Part shown: positions 1 through 7,538 of the stretch, piece after piece | How positions within the stretch are numbered: the stretch's first letter is position 1 | Layout: every line of letters starts with the position of its first letter | Assembly: GCA_002691795.1 (NCBI GenBank) | Contig: NZIY01000063.1 | Location: forward strand, 20,514 to 30,493 | Direction of reading: 5' to 3' | Origin: SAR116 cluster bacterium | GTDB taxonomy: Bacteria > Pseudomonadota > Alphaproteobacteria > Puniceispirillales > Marisalimonadaceae | DNA: 9,980 nucleotides | Notes under the pieces: generated by a model | Databases searched by the model: none | What the model was told of the DNA's origin: nothing | The model's input: the letters and a program-made list of their open reading frames with translations, nothing else | Made by a program: the position numbers and the translations under genes

Positions 1-393
1 CATTAAGGTGAACATATTATCAGGAGTAGTCTGACCATCTTTAATTTTTAAAGTATCATAAATTGATTTTTCAATTTGATCTGATCCTCTTAACCAACAA
101 GGAGTTGTATGGCACAATTGTAGCAATTTTTTACCAATGGGTTTTAAGTTGAACATTGTATAAAAAGAGGCAACTTCATAAACTTTCATGTATGGCATAT
201 CTAATATATCAGCAACTCTTTCTAACTCTGGTACTGGAAGCCATCCTTTTGATTGTTTTTGGATGTAATGCAGCAATGGTATAACAGCACTGGCTTTCCT
301 TTTAGAAGGATATTTTGATATAATTTCTTCAACTTTATTTTGATCAATATTACAAAGTTTATAATTTTCAATATTTATATGTTTTTGTATCAT
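1..393 (-). CDS. nuoE: NADH-quinone oxidoreductase subunit E (NuoE), 5' part
   Basis: This is the 24-kDa-type subunit of respiratory complex I. It sits in the NADH-oxidising arm at the cytoplasmic face and carries the [2Fe-2S] cluster N1a beside the FMN subunit NuoF. The first 131 residues are present and the gene runs off the window at position 1. The thioredoxin-like fold region is recognisable: an N-terminal helical part containing [14 protein letters not shown] and GWLP, then the VASFYTMF segment, then [12 protein letters not shown]. That last segment has the first two cluster cysteines, spaced C-x4-C (residues about 94 and 99). The second cysteine pair lies outside the window. The start codon overlaps the nuoD stop as ATGA, which indicates translational coupling and fixes the start. 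Identity is sure; only the C-terminus is unseen. Confidence 0.95.
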   Translation of the reverse strand, partial: MIQKHINIENYKLCNIDQNKVEEIISKYPSKRKASAVIPLLHYIQKQSKGWLPVPELERVADILDMPYMKVYEVASFYTMFNLKPIGKKLLQLCHTTPCWLRGSDQIEKSIYDTLKIKDGQTTPDNMFTLM

Positions 394-1568
394 CTATCTA
401 TTTCGCCAAAAACGATGTCTAATGACCCTATTATTGCAACAGAATCAGCGAGCATATGTCCTTTTGACAAATAATCTAAAGCCGCTAAAGAATAAAAGCC
501 TGGGGCTCTAATTTTACATCTATAAGGTTTATTAGAACCATCTGATTCTAATATTACACCAAATTCACCCTTGGGAGCCTCTACGCAAGTATATGTTCTA
601 CCTTTTGGTGGTCTAAATCCTTCTGTATAAAGTTTAAAATGGTGTAGTAATGCCTCCATTGAACCTTTCATTTCGCTTCTTTTTGGAGGTGCTATTTTTT
701 TATCGTCTGTTATGTAATCACCGTTTGGAATTTGATTAACAACCTGTTTAATTAACTTCAAGGATTGTCTCATTTCTTCCATTCTAACTAAATATCTAGC
801 ATAACAATCACCTGTTTTACCAATAGGGATATCAAAATCTAATTTTTCATAAACTTCATAAGGTTGAGATTTTCTTAGGTCCCATTTTACTCCAGAAGCT
901 CTCAATAAAACTCCTGAAAAGCCTAAGGCTAAAGCTTCATCTCTGGAGACAGTTCCAATGTCAACTGTCCTTTGTTTAAAAATACGATTCTCTGTCAAAA
1001 GTGTTTCTACATCATCAATAAATCCAACAAATTCATCCGCCCAAACATCAATATCTTCTAATAATCCGTCAGGAAGGTCTTGATGAACACCTCCTGGCCT
1101 TATATAGGAAGCATGAAGCCTTGCTCCTGATACCCTTTCATAAAATTCCATAAGTTTTTCTCGTTCTTCAAAACCCCATAATAATGGTGTCATTGCACCT
1201 ACATCAATTGCAAAGGTCGTTATATTAAGTATATGGTTTAAAATTCTTCCAATTTCACAGAATAATACCCTTATATATTGACCTCTTAATGGTACATCAA
1301 TGTTAGCTAACCTTTCTATGGCGAGAGCATATGCATGCTCTTGATTCATAGGAGAAACATAATCTAATCTATCAAAATAAGGTAAAGCTTGAACATATGT
1401 TTTATTTTCAATAAGTTTTTCAGTTCCTCTGTGAAGTAAACCAATATGAGGATCAGCTCTTTTAATTATTTCACCATCCATTTCCATTACCAATCTTAGA
1501 ACACCATGAGCTGCAGGATGCTGTGGACCAAAATTCATTGTAATTGGTTTTATTTTTGTATCTGACAT
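390..1568 (-). CDS. nuoD: NADH-quinone oxidoreductase subunit D (NuoD, 49-kDa subunit)
   Basis: This is the 49-kDa-type subunit of complex I. Together with NuoB it forms the quinone-reduction site in the peripheral arm above the membrane. The 392 residues match the usual length of the unfused form, and NuoC is encoded separately. Visible landmarks are [12 protein letters not shown] near the N-terminus (residues 14-25), [12 protein letters not shown] (43-54), [17 protein letters not shown] (65-81), and the characteristic C-terminal end [10 protein letters not shown]21 and Y70 are 49 residues apart, the same spacing as the quinone head-group His and Tyr known from the Thermus Nqo4 subunit, so the quinone site appears intact. 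It starts 2 bases after the nuoC stop. A GAGGA element in the end of nuoC lies about 12 bases upstream of the ATG, which is rather far. The stop is shared with the nuoE start (ATGA). Confidence 0.98.
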   Translation of the reverse strand: MSDTKIKPITMNFGPQHPAAHGVLRLVMEMDGEIIKRADPHIGLLHRGTEKLIENKTYVQALPYFDRLDYVSPMNQEHAYALAIERLANIDVPLRGQYIRVLFCEIGRILNHILNITTFAIDVGAMTPLLWGFEEREKLMEFYERVSGARLHASYIRPGGVHQDLPDGLLEDIDVWADEFVGFIDDVETLLTENRIFKQRTVDIGTVSRDEALALGFSGVLLRASGVKWDLRKSQPYEVYEKLDFDIPIGKTGDCYARYLVRMEEMRQSLKLIKQVVNQIPNGDYITDDKKIAPPKRSEMKGSMEALLHHFKLYTEGFRPPKGRTYTCVEAPKGEFGVILESDGSNKPYRCKIRAPGFYSLAALDYLSKGHMLADSVAIIGSLDIVFGEIDR

Positions 1569-1570
1569 TT

Positions 1571-2140
1571 TTATTTATTATCCTCTATGGTTTCTGCGCC
1601 CCATGGTGAATTAAAATCAAAGTCTCTGTAATCCTGTGTTAGTTTAACTTTATTATAAACAACTTTTCTACTTTCAGCTTCGTAACTAACTTCATCAAAA
1701 CCTGTTAAAGGAAAATCTTTTCTTAATGGATGACCTTGAAAACCATAATCTGTTAAAATTCTTCTTAAATCAGGGTGACCGTCAATATAAATTCCGAACA
1801 TATCCCATAATTCTCTTTCAGACCATAATGCTGATAAGTATAATTTAGAAACAGATGGAATTACATCATCACTTTTAATTGGACATAGTAGTCTAACCCT
1901 TTGGTTGTTTGTGACTGATAAAAACTGATAAATTATTATATATCTATTTTTTTTACTTGGATAATCAACTGCAGTTATATCTGATAATTGATCAAATAGA
2001 CATGAAGGATTATCTTTTAAAAATTGAACCATCTTAAAAAGGTTTTCTTTTTCAACAGTAATTTCAATTTCATTACGAAAAACCTTAATAGATTTATATT
2101 TTACATTACAATATTCTTTGATTTGATTAGATAAGGACAT
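1571..2140 (-). CDS. nuoC: NADH-quinone oxidoreductase subunit C (NuoC, 30-kDa subunit)
   Basis: This is the 30-kDa-type subunit of complex I, a cofactor-free structural subunit of the peripheral arm that packs on NuoD. The protein has 189 residues, normal for alphaproteobacterial NuoC not fused to NuoD. The family signature occupies residues 108-133: [20 protein letters not shown] followed by ILTDYG. After it comes [14 protein letters not shown], also family-typical. The C-terminal tail ends in [15 protein letters not shown], like mitochondrial and alphaproteobacterial homologues. It begins 11 bases after the nuoB stop with no convincing Shine-Dalgarno sequence, so translation probably depends on coupling within the operon. 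The stop (TAA) is 2 bases before the nuoD ATG. Confidence 0.97.
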   Translation of the reverse strand: MSLSNQIKEYCNVKYKSIKVFRNEIEITVEKENLFKMVQFLKDNPSCLFDQLSDITAVDYPSKKNRYIIIYQFLSVTNNQRVRLLCPIKSDDVIPSVSKLYLSALWSERELWDMFGIYIDGHPDLRRILTDYGFQGHPLRKDFPLTGFDEVSYEAESRKVVYNKVKLTQDYRDFDFNSPWGAETIEDNK

Positions 2141-2151
2141 ATTTGAAATTT

Positions 2152-2706
2152 CTAGATTCTTGAAATAGTAGATGTTCTTCTAATTTTTTTTTGTAGTTGT
2201 AACAACCCATATATTAAAGCTTCAGCTGTTGGAGGACACCCTGGGACATAAATATCTACTGGAACAATTCTATCACAACCTCTTACTACGGAATATGAAT
2301 AATGATAGTAACCACCTCCATTTGCGCAAGAACCCATTGAAATGACCCACCTTGGTTCTGCCATTTGATCATAAACTCTTCTTAAAGCTGGTGCCATTTT
2401 ATTTGTCAGTGTACCAGCAACTATCATAACATCTGATTGCCTAGGGCTTGGTCTAAAAAGCATTCCATACCTATCCATGTCATATCTTGATGCTGCACTA
2501 TGCATCATTTCAACAGCACAACACGCCAACCCAAAAGTCATTGGCCAAAGAGAACCAGATTTAGCCCAATTGAACAATTTGTCAGCTTGACCAATAATGA
2601 ATCCTCTATTAGAAATTTCATCTGTAACAGCATTTAAAATGTCATCCTGACCTGAAAATTTAGGATTTTCACTTAATTGCTTACCTATAAAATCATCTAC
2701 TCCCAT
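2152..2706 (-). CDS. nuoB: NADH-quinone oxidoreductase subunit B (NuoB, PSST subunit)
   Basis: This subunit carries the terminal [4Fe-4S] cluster N2 of complex I, which hands electrons to quinone at the NuoB/NuoD interface. All four ligands are visible: the adjacent pair in [11 protein letters not shown], then Cys in MGSCANGGG and Cys in VPGCPPTAE, with spacing CC-x63-C-x29-C as in the family. The segment [18 protein letters not shown] is strikingly like the mitochondrial PSST subunit. Two starts are possible. An ATG at 2727 gives 191 residues and a 31-base overlap with nuoA. The ATG at 2706 gives 184 residues ([10 protein letters not shown]...), a 10-base overlap, and an AAGGG element about 9 bases upstream. 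I prefer 2706, moderately; the core protein is certain. Confidence 0.95.
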   Translation of the reverse strand: MGVDDFIGKQLSENPKFSGQDDILNAVTDEISNRGFIIGQADKLFNWAKSGSLWPMTFGLACCAVEMMHSAASRYDMDRYGMLFRPSPRQSDVMIVAGTLTNKMAPALRRVYDQMAEPRWVISMGSCANGGGYYHYSYSVVRGCDRIVPVDIYVPGCPPTAEALIYGLLQLQKKIRRTSTISRI

Positions 2707-3062
2707 TCTAAAGCACCCTTTTTCCATTCATATATAAACCCAAAAGTTAAAACAATTAAAAAAAACATCATCGACCAAAAGCCAAATAAACCTATGTTAC
2801 CTAATGATACTGCCCATGGAAATAGAAATGCAATTTCTAAATCAAATATGATAAATAAAATAGCCACAAGATAAAACCTAACGTCAAAATTGACACGTGT
2901 GTCCTCAAATACATCGAAACCACATTCAAACGGTGTGTTTTTTTCTGGGTCAGGGTTTTGGTTGCCGACCAAGAAAGCTGAGGCTAAAAATGCTACACAA
3001 ATGACTATTGCAAATAAAATAAAAACCATTATAGGCAAATAATTTATTAAATTTTCGTTCAT
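2697..3062 (-). CDS. nuoA: NADH-quinone oxidoreductase subunit A (NuoA)
   Basis: This small membrane subunit of complex I lies at the junction of the peripheral and membrane arms (ND3 family). Its 121 residues are typical. Three membrane helices are apparent, at about residues 9-31, 63-83 and 92-112. Between the first two lies the conserved loop [20 protein letters not shown], with the loop cysteine (C47) that in mitochondrial ND3 marks the active/deactive switch. The second helix contains the family motif [12 protein letters not shown] with buried acidic residues (D74, E76). The start is supported by AAGGG at 3068-3072, five bases upstream of the ATG. It is the first gene of the nuo operon, in the order A-B-C-D-E, and its 3' end overlaps nuoB. 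Confidence 0.97.
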   Translation of the reverse strand: MNENLINYLPIMVFILFAIVICVAFLASAFLVGNQNPDPEKNTPFECGFDVFEDTRVNFDVRFYLVAILFIIFDLEIAFLFPWAVSLGNIGLFGFWSMMFFLIVLTFGFIYEWKKGALEWE

Positions 3063-3067
3063 TTAAT

Positions 3068-3119
3068 CCCTTAACAATTGTCTATATGAATGAGATAACA
3101 TTGTATTGAATAAAGTCAA
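3068..3119 (-). promoter_or_regulatory. Candidate promoter and RBS of the nuo operon
   Basis: The 85-base gap between the EamA gene and nuoA contains, on the minus strand, TTGACT (3114-3119, five of six bases of a -35 box). A weak -10-like TATCTC (3092-3097) follows after a 16-base spacer, ending 29 bases before the nuoA ATG. A good Shine-Dalgarno AAGGG lies at 3068-3072. The -10 matches only three consensus positions, so the call rests mainly on the -35 box and position. Co-transcription from the upstream permease gene cannot be excluded, since no convincing terminator separates them. Confidence 0.4.
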
Positions 3120-3147
3120 TATCAGTTTAAAATAAATTGATCTTATA

Positions 3148-4038
3148 TCAATCATATTTTTTTCTGTCGAAGATATAAATTCCAAAAAAAATAATAATTA
3201 ATGAAATCAAATGATATAAATAAAAATTTTCATTAATTATTATTACTGCTAAAATAGAAGTAAATACTGGCACAAGATTGGTATACAAACCTGAAATTGA
3301 GGGTCCAATTATTCTTACACCCTTCATATATAAAATTTGAGCCAATAAAGAGGGAAAAACAATAATAACTGATAATATTATTAATCCTTTAAAAGTTGGT
3401 AAAAATAATGAACCATTTGTTATTTCAACTGCCAAACCTGGTAAAGATCCAATAAAGGCAATATATGCAAAAATAGTCATTAATAAAATATCATCAATTT
3501 CAGGCCTTTTCCTCAAACCAACTGTATAAATTGCATAAAACACACAAGCAAAAACCATCAACAAATCACCAGAATTTAAATTGAGATTATATAATAAGTT
3601 GATTTGACCTTTTGATATAACAACTAAAACACCTATAAAAGTGATTAATAATCCTATTATTTGTTTAATATTAATTCTAGTTTTAAGCCACAACAGTGAG
3701 ATTATCATTATAAATGCAGGCATTGTGGATTGAACTATTCCTAAATTAATTGCAACTGTATGATGAGCAGATATATAATAAATAGAGTTAAATGCAGTAA
3801 AACCACATAAACCCATTGCTATCATCCATATATAATTAGACTTGAATATTTTTAATGCTAAATTTAGTTGGCTCTTACATATAATTGTTAAAATTATCAA
3901 AACACCCATCCATCTGCCTGTTACAATTAACAGTGGAGAAATTTCATCGACAGCTAACCTTCCAGCTATAGCGTTAAAACCCCAAAACAAAGAAGAAAAG
4001 GTTAGAAAAATATGAGCATTATTTATTTTTTTTATCAC
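3148..4038 (-). CDS. EamA/DMT-family permease
   Basis: This is an inner-membrane transporter of the drug/metabolite superfamily, a group of mostly small-metabolite or amino-acid exporters and importers. The substrate cannot be read from sequence. The 296 residues are hydrophobic with about ten predicted helices in two EamA repeats, roughly residues 8-142 and 157-290. Repeat 1 has the helix-4 type motif NLGIVQSTMPAFIMIISLLW. Repeat 2 has the matching GLYTNLVPVFTSILAVIIINE, the usual position of the conserved E after the helix. A short basic tail DRKKYD ends the protein. The start is GTG at 4038, because no ATG gives a complete first helix. The RBS is poor (AAAGAAAA). It lies divergent to the aminotransferase and 85 bases upstream of nuoA on the same strand, with no functional tie to complex I implied. 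Confidence 0.9.
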   Translation of the reverse strand: MIKKINNAHIFLTFSSLFWGFNAIAGRLAVDEISPLLIVTGRWMGVLIILTIICKSQLNLALKIFKSNYIWMIAMGLCGFTAFNSIYYISAHHTVAINLGIVQSTMPAFIMIISLLWLKTRINIKQIIGLLITFIGVLVVISKGQINLLYNLNLNSGDLLMVFACVFYAIYTVGLRKRPEIDDILLMTIFAYIAFIGSLPGLAVEITNGSLFLPTFKGLIILSVIIVFPSLLAQILYMKGVRIIGPSISGLYTNLVPVFTSILAVIIINENFYLYHLISLIIIFFGIYIFDRKKYD

Positions 4039-4064
4039 AATTTTCTTTGATTAAAAACAATAAC

Positions 4065-4070
4065 AAGATA
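4065..4070 (-). promoter_or_regulatory. Candidate -10 box of the EamA gene
   Basis: On the minus strand TATCTT (four of six -10 consensus bases) lies 26 bases upstream of the GTG start, the same distance seen for the aminotransferase -10 box. No -35 box is recognisable. The perfect ATTATA at 4117-4122 could also read as TATAAT on this strand, but would leave a leader of about 70 bases. Weak, composition-limited evidence. Confidence 0.25.
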
Positions 4071-4118
4071 GAAAAATTCGTATTAAATAAATTATTTCTT
4101 TTTTAATATATTTTATAT

Positions 4119-4145
4119 TATAATTTTCTAAATCATTGAACAAGG
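4119..4145 (+). promoter_or_regulatory. Candidate -10 box and RBS of the aminotransferase gene
   Basis: A perfect TATAAT stands at 4119-4124, 26 bases before the ATG at 4151. A Shine-Dalgarno AAGG at 4142-4145 follows with 5-base spacing. A recognisable -35 box is absent (TTCTTT at the 17-base position). The RBS decides the start: an upstream TTG at 4136 would add five residues but has no RBS of its own and would place AAGG inside the coding region. Confidence 0.45.
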
Positions 4146-4150
4146 TATTT

Positions 4151-5401
4151 ATGTTACACAAAAACTTTCAGAACATTGAACCTTCAAGTACTTTAAAAAT
4201 AAATGAACTTTCTAATAAACTCCTTAAAGAAGGTAAGCAAATTTATAAGTTTGGTTTAGGACAATCTCCCTTCCCAGTTCCAGATATACTTATTGAAACA
4301 CTTAAAAAAAACTCTCATCAAAAAGATTACTTAAACGTATCTGGTCTTTTTGAATTAAGAGAAGTAGTTTCTAAATACCATACAAAAATGAACCGCTATA
4401 ACTATTCAGTAAATAATATCATTATTGGGCCAGGGTCAAAAGAGCTTATATTTCAATGCCAAATGGTTACAGATATGCCATTAATACTACCTAAACCGAG
4501 TTGGGTATCATATGAACCACAAGCTAATTTTCTAAAAAAAAATATCTATTGGATTGAAACATCCAAAAAGACAAATTGGCATTTGAATGCTCTTGGACTA
4601 GAGGAGCATTGCAAAAAGTTTAAATTTAAAAATAGACTTTTGATACTTAATTCTCCAAACAATCCAACAGGTACAAATAATGAAAACCTAGAACAACTGT
4701 CTGAAATTTGTCGAAAAAATAATATAATTGTAATTTCAGATGAAATCTATACAGAATTAGATTTTTCTGGAGAATATCATTCTATTAGTCATTTTTATCC
4801 CGAAGGGACTATAATTTCATCTGGTCTAAGTAAATGGTGTGGTGCAGGAGGTTGGAGATTAGGAACTTTAATTTTTCCAAAAGAGCTTGACCAAATCTAC
4901 CAAAGTGTAAGATCTTTAGCGAGTGAAACATTTACTTCAGTAAGTGCCCCAATACAATTTTCAGCAGTAAAAGCTTACACTGAAGATCATTCAGAATATC
5001 TTGAAAACTCAAGAAAAATTTTACAAAAGGTAGCTCATTTTGTTTATGAAGAATTATCTGAAATAGGTATAGATTGTATTAGACCACAGGGTGGATTTTA
5101 TATTTTATGCGATTTTTCTAATATTATTAAAAATAATAATTTAATAAGTAATTCAACAACTCTTTGTGAAAAAGCACTTGAAACCGCAGGATTTGCAATG
5201 CTTCCAGGAAAAAATTTTGGAATAGAAGATGAAAAATTAATTACTAGAATGGCTTTTGTAGATTTTGATGGAAGTAAAGCGTTGTCATTTCTTGAAAAAA
5301 ATCAATCAATAGGTAACGAAGATTTTAAAGATTTATTTCCAAAAATCTATGAAGGAATTTCAAAACTTAAATCTTGGTTAAAAGATGATTTTTTAAGCTA
5401 G
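4151..5401 (+). CDS. PLP-dependent aminotransferase, class I/II
   Basis: This is a cytoplasmic fold-type I pyridoxal-phosphate enzyme, probably an amino-acid transaminase; the substrate is not determined. It has 416 residues from the ATG at 4151. In order there are: the N-terminal substrate loop KFGLGQSPFPVPD; the phosphate-binding GPGSKELI (about 93-100); PNNPTGT with the conserved Asn (about 169-175); SDEIY with the Asp that pairs with the pyridine nitrogen and the Tyr (196-200); the Schiff-base lysine in SGLSKWCGAGGWRLG (K228, with phosphate-contacting R236); PQGGFYILCDF; and the carboxylate-binding Arg in TRMAFVDFDG (R366). The catalytic set is complete. A small extension after the usual C-terminus, rich in Lys and Phe, ends the protein. 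The last 9 bases overlap the end of the opposing csp gene. It stands alone between divergent and convergent neighbours, so context gives no pathway. Confidence 0.92.
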   Translation: MLHKNFQNIEPSSTLKINELSNKLLKEGKQIYKFGLGQSPFPVPDILIETLKKNSHQKDYLNVSGLFELREVVSKYHTKMNRYNYSVNNIIIGPGSKELIFQCQMVTDMPLILPKPSWVSYEPQANFLKKNIYWIETSKKTNWHLNALGLEEHCKKFKFKNRLLILNSPNNPTGTNNENLEQLSEICRKNNIIVISDEIYTELDFSGEYHSISHFYPEGTIISSGLSKWCGAGGWRLGTLIFPKELDQIYQSVRSLASETFTSVSAPIQFSAVKAYTEDHSEYLENSRKILQKVAHFVYEELSEIGIDCIRPQGGFYILCDFSNIIKNNNLISNSTTLCEKALETAGFAMLPGKNFGIEDEKLITRMAFVDFDGSKALSFLEKNQSIGNEDFKDLFPKIYEGISKLKSWLKDDFLS

Positions 5402-5593
5402 TTTAATATTTACAGCACTACTTTTACCTTTGTTAATTGCTATTTCAAATGTGACCTTCTGACCATCAGTTAGGGTTCTTATTCCGGTTTTTTCTAAAGA
5501 AGTTTTATGGACAAAAACATCTTTTTCTTCACCTTGAGGTGTTATAAAGCCATAACCCTTTTGAAAATTAAACCACTTAACAGTACCTTCCAT
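5393..5593 (-). CDS. Cold-shock domain protein (CspA family)
   Basis: This is a small single-stranded RNA/DNA-binding OB-fold protein that melts RNA secondary structure and tunes translation. It has 66 residues from the ATG at 5593. Both nucleic-acid-binding motifs are present, the RNP1-like KGYGFI and the RNP2-like VFVHKTSL, after the family start MEGTVKWFN. An in-frame ATG at 5605 would add four residues (METI). I reject it because GGAG sits 6 bases before the 5593 ATG, an ideal RBS, and the family begins there. The gene is convergent with the aminotransferase and overlaps its stop by 9 bases, with no terminator between them. It has its own 100-base upstream gap with symmetric elements, so separate regulation from uup is likely. 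Whether it is cold-inducible or constitutive cannot be seen. Confidence 0.95.
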   Translation of the reverse strand: MEGTVKWFNFQKGYGFITPQGEEKDVFVHKTSLEKTGIRTLTDGQKVTFEIAINKGKSSAVNIKLA

Positions 5594-5619
5594 AATCGTC
5601 TCCATAAATCATTAATAAG

Positions 5620-5639
5620 TTGAATTAAAGTTAATTCAA
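5620..5639. repeat. Perfect 9+9 inverted repeat upstream of csp
   Basis: TTGAATTAA and its exact complement TTAATTCAA flank a 2-base AG centre, beginning 26 bases upstream of the csp start codon. As DNA it looks like an operator-type dyad. As RNA the stem would need to open at its centre to form a small loop, giving a weak A/U hairpin just before the RBS. AT-rich DNA produces short dyads by chance, but nine perfect arms next to a cold-shock gene are worth noting. Confidence 0.45.
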
Positions 5640-5651
5640 TCAATTTATAGA

Positions 5652-5680
5652 AATACAATAATTCTCTTAAATATTATCAA
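5652..5680 (-). promoter_or_regulatory. Candidate csp promoter
   Basis: On the minus strand TTGATA (5675-5680, five of six -35 bases) and TGTATT (5652-5657, four of six -10 bases) are separated by 17 bases. Transcription would begin near 5645, giving a 5' leader of about 50 bases that contains the whole 5620-5639 inverted repeat. An alternative -10, TATAAA at 5644-5649, has no good -35. Plausible but unproven. Confidence 0.35.
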
Positions 5681-5686
5681 TAATAT
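5671..5686. repeat. AT-rich 7+7 palindrome between uup and csp
   Basis: ATATTAT and ATAATAT are separated by CA, 8 bases past the uup stop codon, and the element overlaps the candidate csp -35 box. With a 2-base centre and only A/T pairs it would be a poor terminator; a role as a protein site or a chance dyad is equally possible. Confidence 0.3.
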
Positions 5687-5693
5687 CTTTTAA

Positions 5694-7523
5694 CTACAAA
5701 TTATTTTTTTTTAAATCTAATTCTAACCATCTGGTTTCTAATTTATCTAATTTATATTTAGATTCATTTAAAATTTTAGAACATTTTAAAAACTTATCAA
5801 TGTTAGTTGTATATAAATTTGCATCAGATAAAACATTATTCATGTCTGATATTGTTTCTTCTAAACTGTTAATTTGATTAGGAATTTGTTGCAATTCATA
5901 TTCTAATTTGTACGTTAATTTATTATTAAGCATAGCTTCTTTTTTATTTTCTTTTTTGATGGTTTCATTTTGCTTGTTAACAAAGTTATTTTTTTTAAAA
6001 TTATTTTTCTTCAATTTTAAATAATCTGAATATCCTCCAATACAATTTATAACTTTTCCATCACCTTCAAATGATAAAATTTTAGTCACAGTTTGATCTA
6101 AAAAGTCTCTATCATGTGATACTATAATTAACGTCCCTTTATAATTTATTAAAATCTCTCCAAGCAAATCTAAGGTGTCCATATCTAGGTCATTTGTGGG
6201 TTCGTCAAGTATTAAGCAAGGTTTTGGATTTGCAAGTATCTTAGCAAGCATTAATCGATTTTTTTGTCCCCCAGATAAAGTTGTAACGTAATCATTTATA
6301 CCCTTTGGATCAAATTGAAACTCTTTTAAATATCCATATACATGTCTATCTTTACCCATAACATTTATATAATCTCCACCAGATGGACACATATTTTTTT
6401 TAATAGTTTCTTTTAATAATAAATCTGATCTTTTTTGATCAAAATATGAAAATTCTATATTTTTAAAATTTTTAATGGTTCCTTTATCAGGAGTTTCATT
6501 CTTTAATAAAAGCTTCAGAAAAGTTGTTTTACCTGAACCATTGCCACCTAGAATTCCAATTCTATCACCTCTATTTATTTTAAAATTAAAATTATCTAAA
6601 ATTTTAATTTCACTTGATTCTTTCTTAAAAGATTTTGAAACATTAAAAAACTCTGAGATTGACTTAGCATGATCATCAAATTTTATTTTAGTATTTATTT
6701 TAATTTTAGAAATAGCTCGTTTATAAGATGCTTCATCATCCTCTAATTTTTTTTGCATAATTTTTACTTGCTCAAGTCTTCTTGTATTTCTTTTGACTCT
6801 TGCTTTAACACCTCTAGATGCCCATTCAACATCTACTGACAAGCTTTGCTTTCTATTCCTTAATTCTTTTTCCTCTTGTTCTAAAAGAGATTGAGACCAA
6901 TCATCAAAATATTTAAAGCCTTTAGGGCTTACTTTTAAATTCCCTCTATCTATCCAAAATACTTTATTCGTAACGTTTGATAAAAATGTACGGTCATGAG
7001 AGACACAAATAATTGTGCCATTGTACATATTTAAATAATTCTCTAACCATTCAATTACTTCAAGATCCAGGTGATTTGTTGGTTCATCCAAAAGCAAAAT
7101 ATCTGGTTCATTAATTAAAGCTTTTGCTAAACCCACTTTTCTTAATTGACCACCTGATAAATCATTAAGTTTACTTTCCAAATTAAGATTTAGTGCATCT
7201 GTAATAATATCAATCTTATATTTTTTTTCTTCATCATTATTGATTGATGATAATAATTCTTGAAGAATGGTTTTGTTAAAAATTTTTAGAAATTCTTGAT
7301 TTAAATATCCAATTTCAATACTGCTTTCCACCCATCTTTCTCCATCTTCTAGTTCAACTTCTCCAGCAATCATTTTCATTAAAGTTGTTTTTCCACTTCC
7401 ATTTTTTCCAACTAATGCAATCCTAGACTTTTGATGAATATTGAAATTCATATCTTCAAATATTGGCTTTTCTTTAAATCTTACTAATGCTTCAGTTATA
7501 GATAAAATTAATTGAGAACTCAT
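5694..7523 (-). CDS. uup: ABC-F ATPase, Uup type
   Basis: This is a soluble, duplicated ABC ATPase without membrane domains. ABC-F proteins act on the ribosome; Uup is linked in E. coli to ribosome function and to suppression of transposon excision. The protein has 609 residues. Domain 1 shows Walker A GKNGSGKTT (39-47), signature LSGGQ (122-126), Walker B with DEPTNHLD (146-153) and switch His 176. A charged linker (about 212-285) follows, rich in Arg and Lys. Domain 2 has Walker A GGNGSGKTT (326-334), LSGGQ (416-420), DEPTNDLD (440-447) and His 470. From about 500 on comes a Lys/Asn-rich stretch and a predicted coiled coil, the C-terminal domain that distinguishes Uup from the shorter EttA group. 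It starts at ATG 7523, 15 bases after the hydratase stop, with a weak RBS; the two are likely co-transcribed. Confidence 0.9.
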   Translation of the reverse strand: MSSQLILSITEALVRFKEKPIFEDMNFNIHQKSRIALVGKNGSGKTTLMKMIAGEVELEDGERWVESSIEIGYLNQEFLKIFNKTILQELLSSINNDEEKKYKIDIITDALNLNLESKLNDLSGGQLRKVGLAKALINEPDILLLDEPTNHLDLEVIEWLENYLNMYNGTIICVSHDRTFLSNVTNKVFWIDRGNLKVSPKGFKYFDDWSQSLLEQEEKELRNRKQSLSVDVEWASRGVKARVKRNTRRLEQVKIMQKKLEDDEASYKRAISKIKINTKIKFDDHAKSISEFFNVSKSFKKESSEIKILDNFNFKINRGDRIGILGGNGSGKTTFLKLLLKNETPDKGTIKNFKNIEFSYFDQKRSDLLLKETIKKNMCPSGGDYINVMGKDRHVYGYLKEFQFDPKGINDYVTTLSGGQKNRLMLAKILANPKPCLILDEPTNDLDMDTLDLLGEILINYKGTLIIVSHDRDFLDQTVTKILSFEGDGKVINCIGGYSDYLKLKKNNFKKNNFVNKQNETIKKENKKEAMLNNKLTYKLEYELQQIPNQINSLEETISDMNNVLSDANLYTTNIDKFLKCSKILNESKYKLDKLETRWLELDLKKNNL

Positions 7524-7538
7524 AATTTAAATCTTATA

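Noticed and set aside
2677..2874. Plus-strand open frame of 65 codons
   Set aside because: It lies entirely opposite nuoA and nuoB, has no RBS or known motif, and its composition is explained by the coding strand.
3136..3152. Inverted repeat ATTGAT...ATCAAT at the end of the EamA gene as a terminator
   Set aside because: Only six mostly A/T pairs, overlapping the stop codon, and no T-run in the direction of transcription; chance is sufficient.
4136..4150. Upstream TTG start for the aminotransferase
   Set aside because: It has no RBS, whereas AAGG stands five bases before the ATG at 4151; the extra five residues are not a family feature.
6475..6672. Plus-strand open frame of 65 codons inside uup
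   Set aside because: It is antisense to the linker and second Walker A region of Uup; it shows no independent coding signature.
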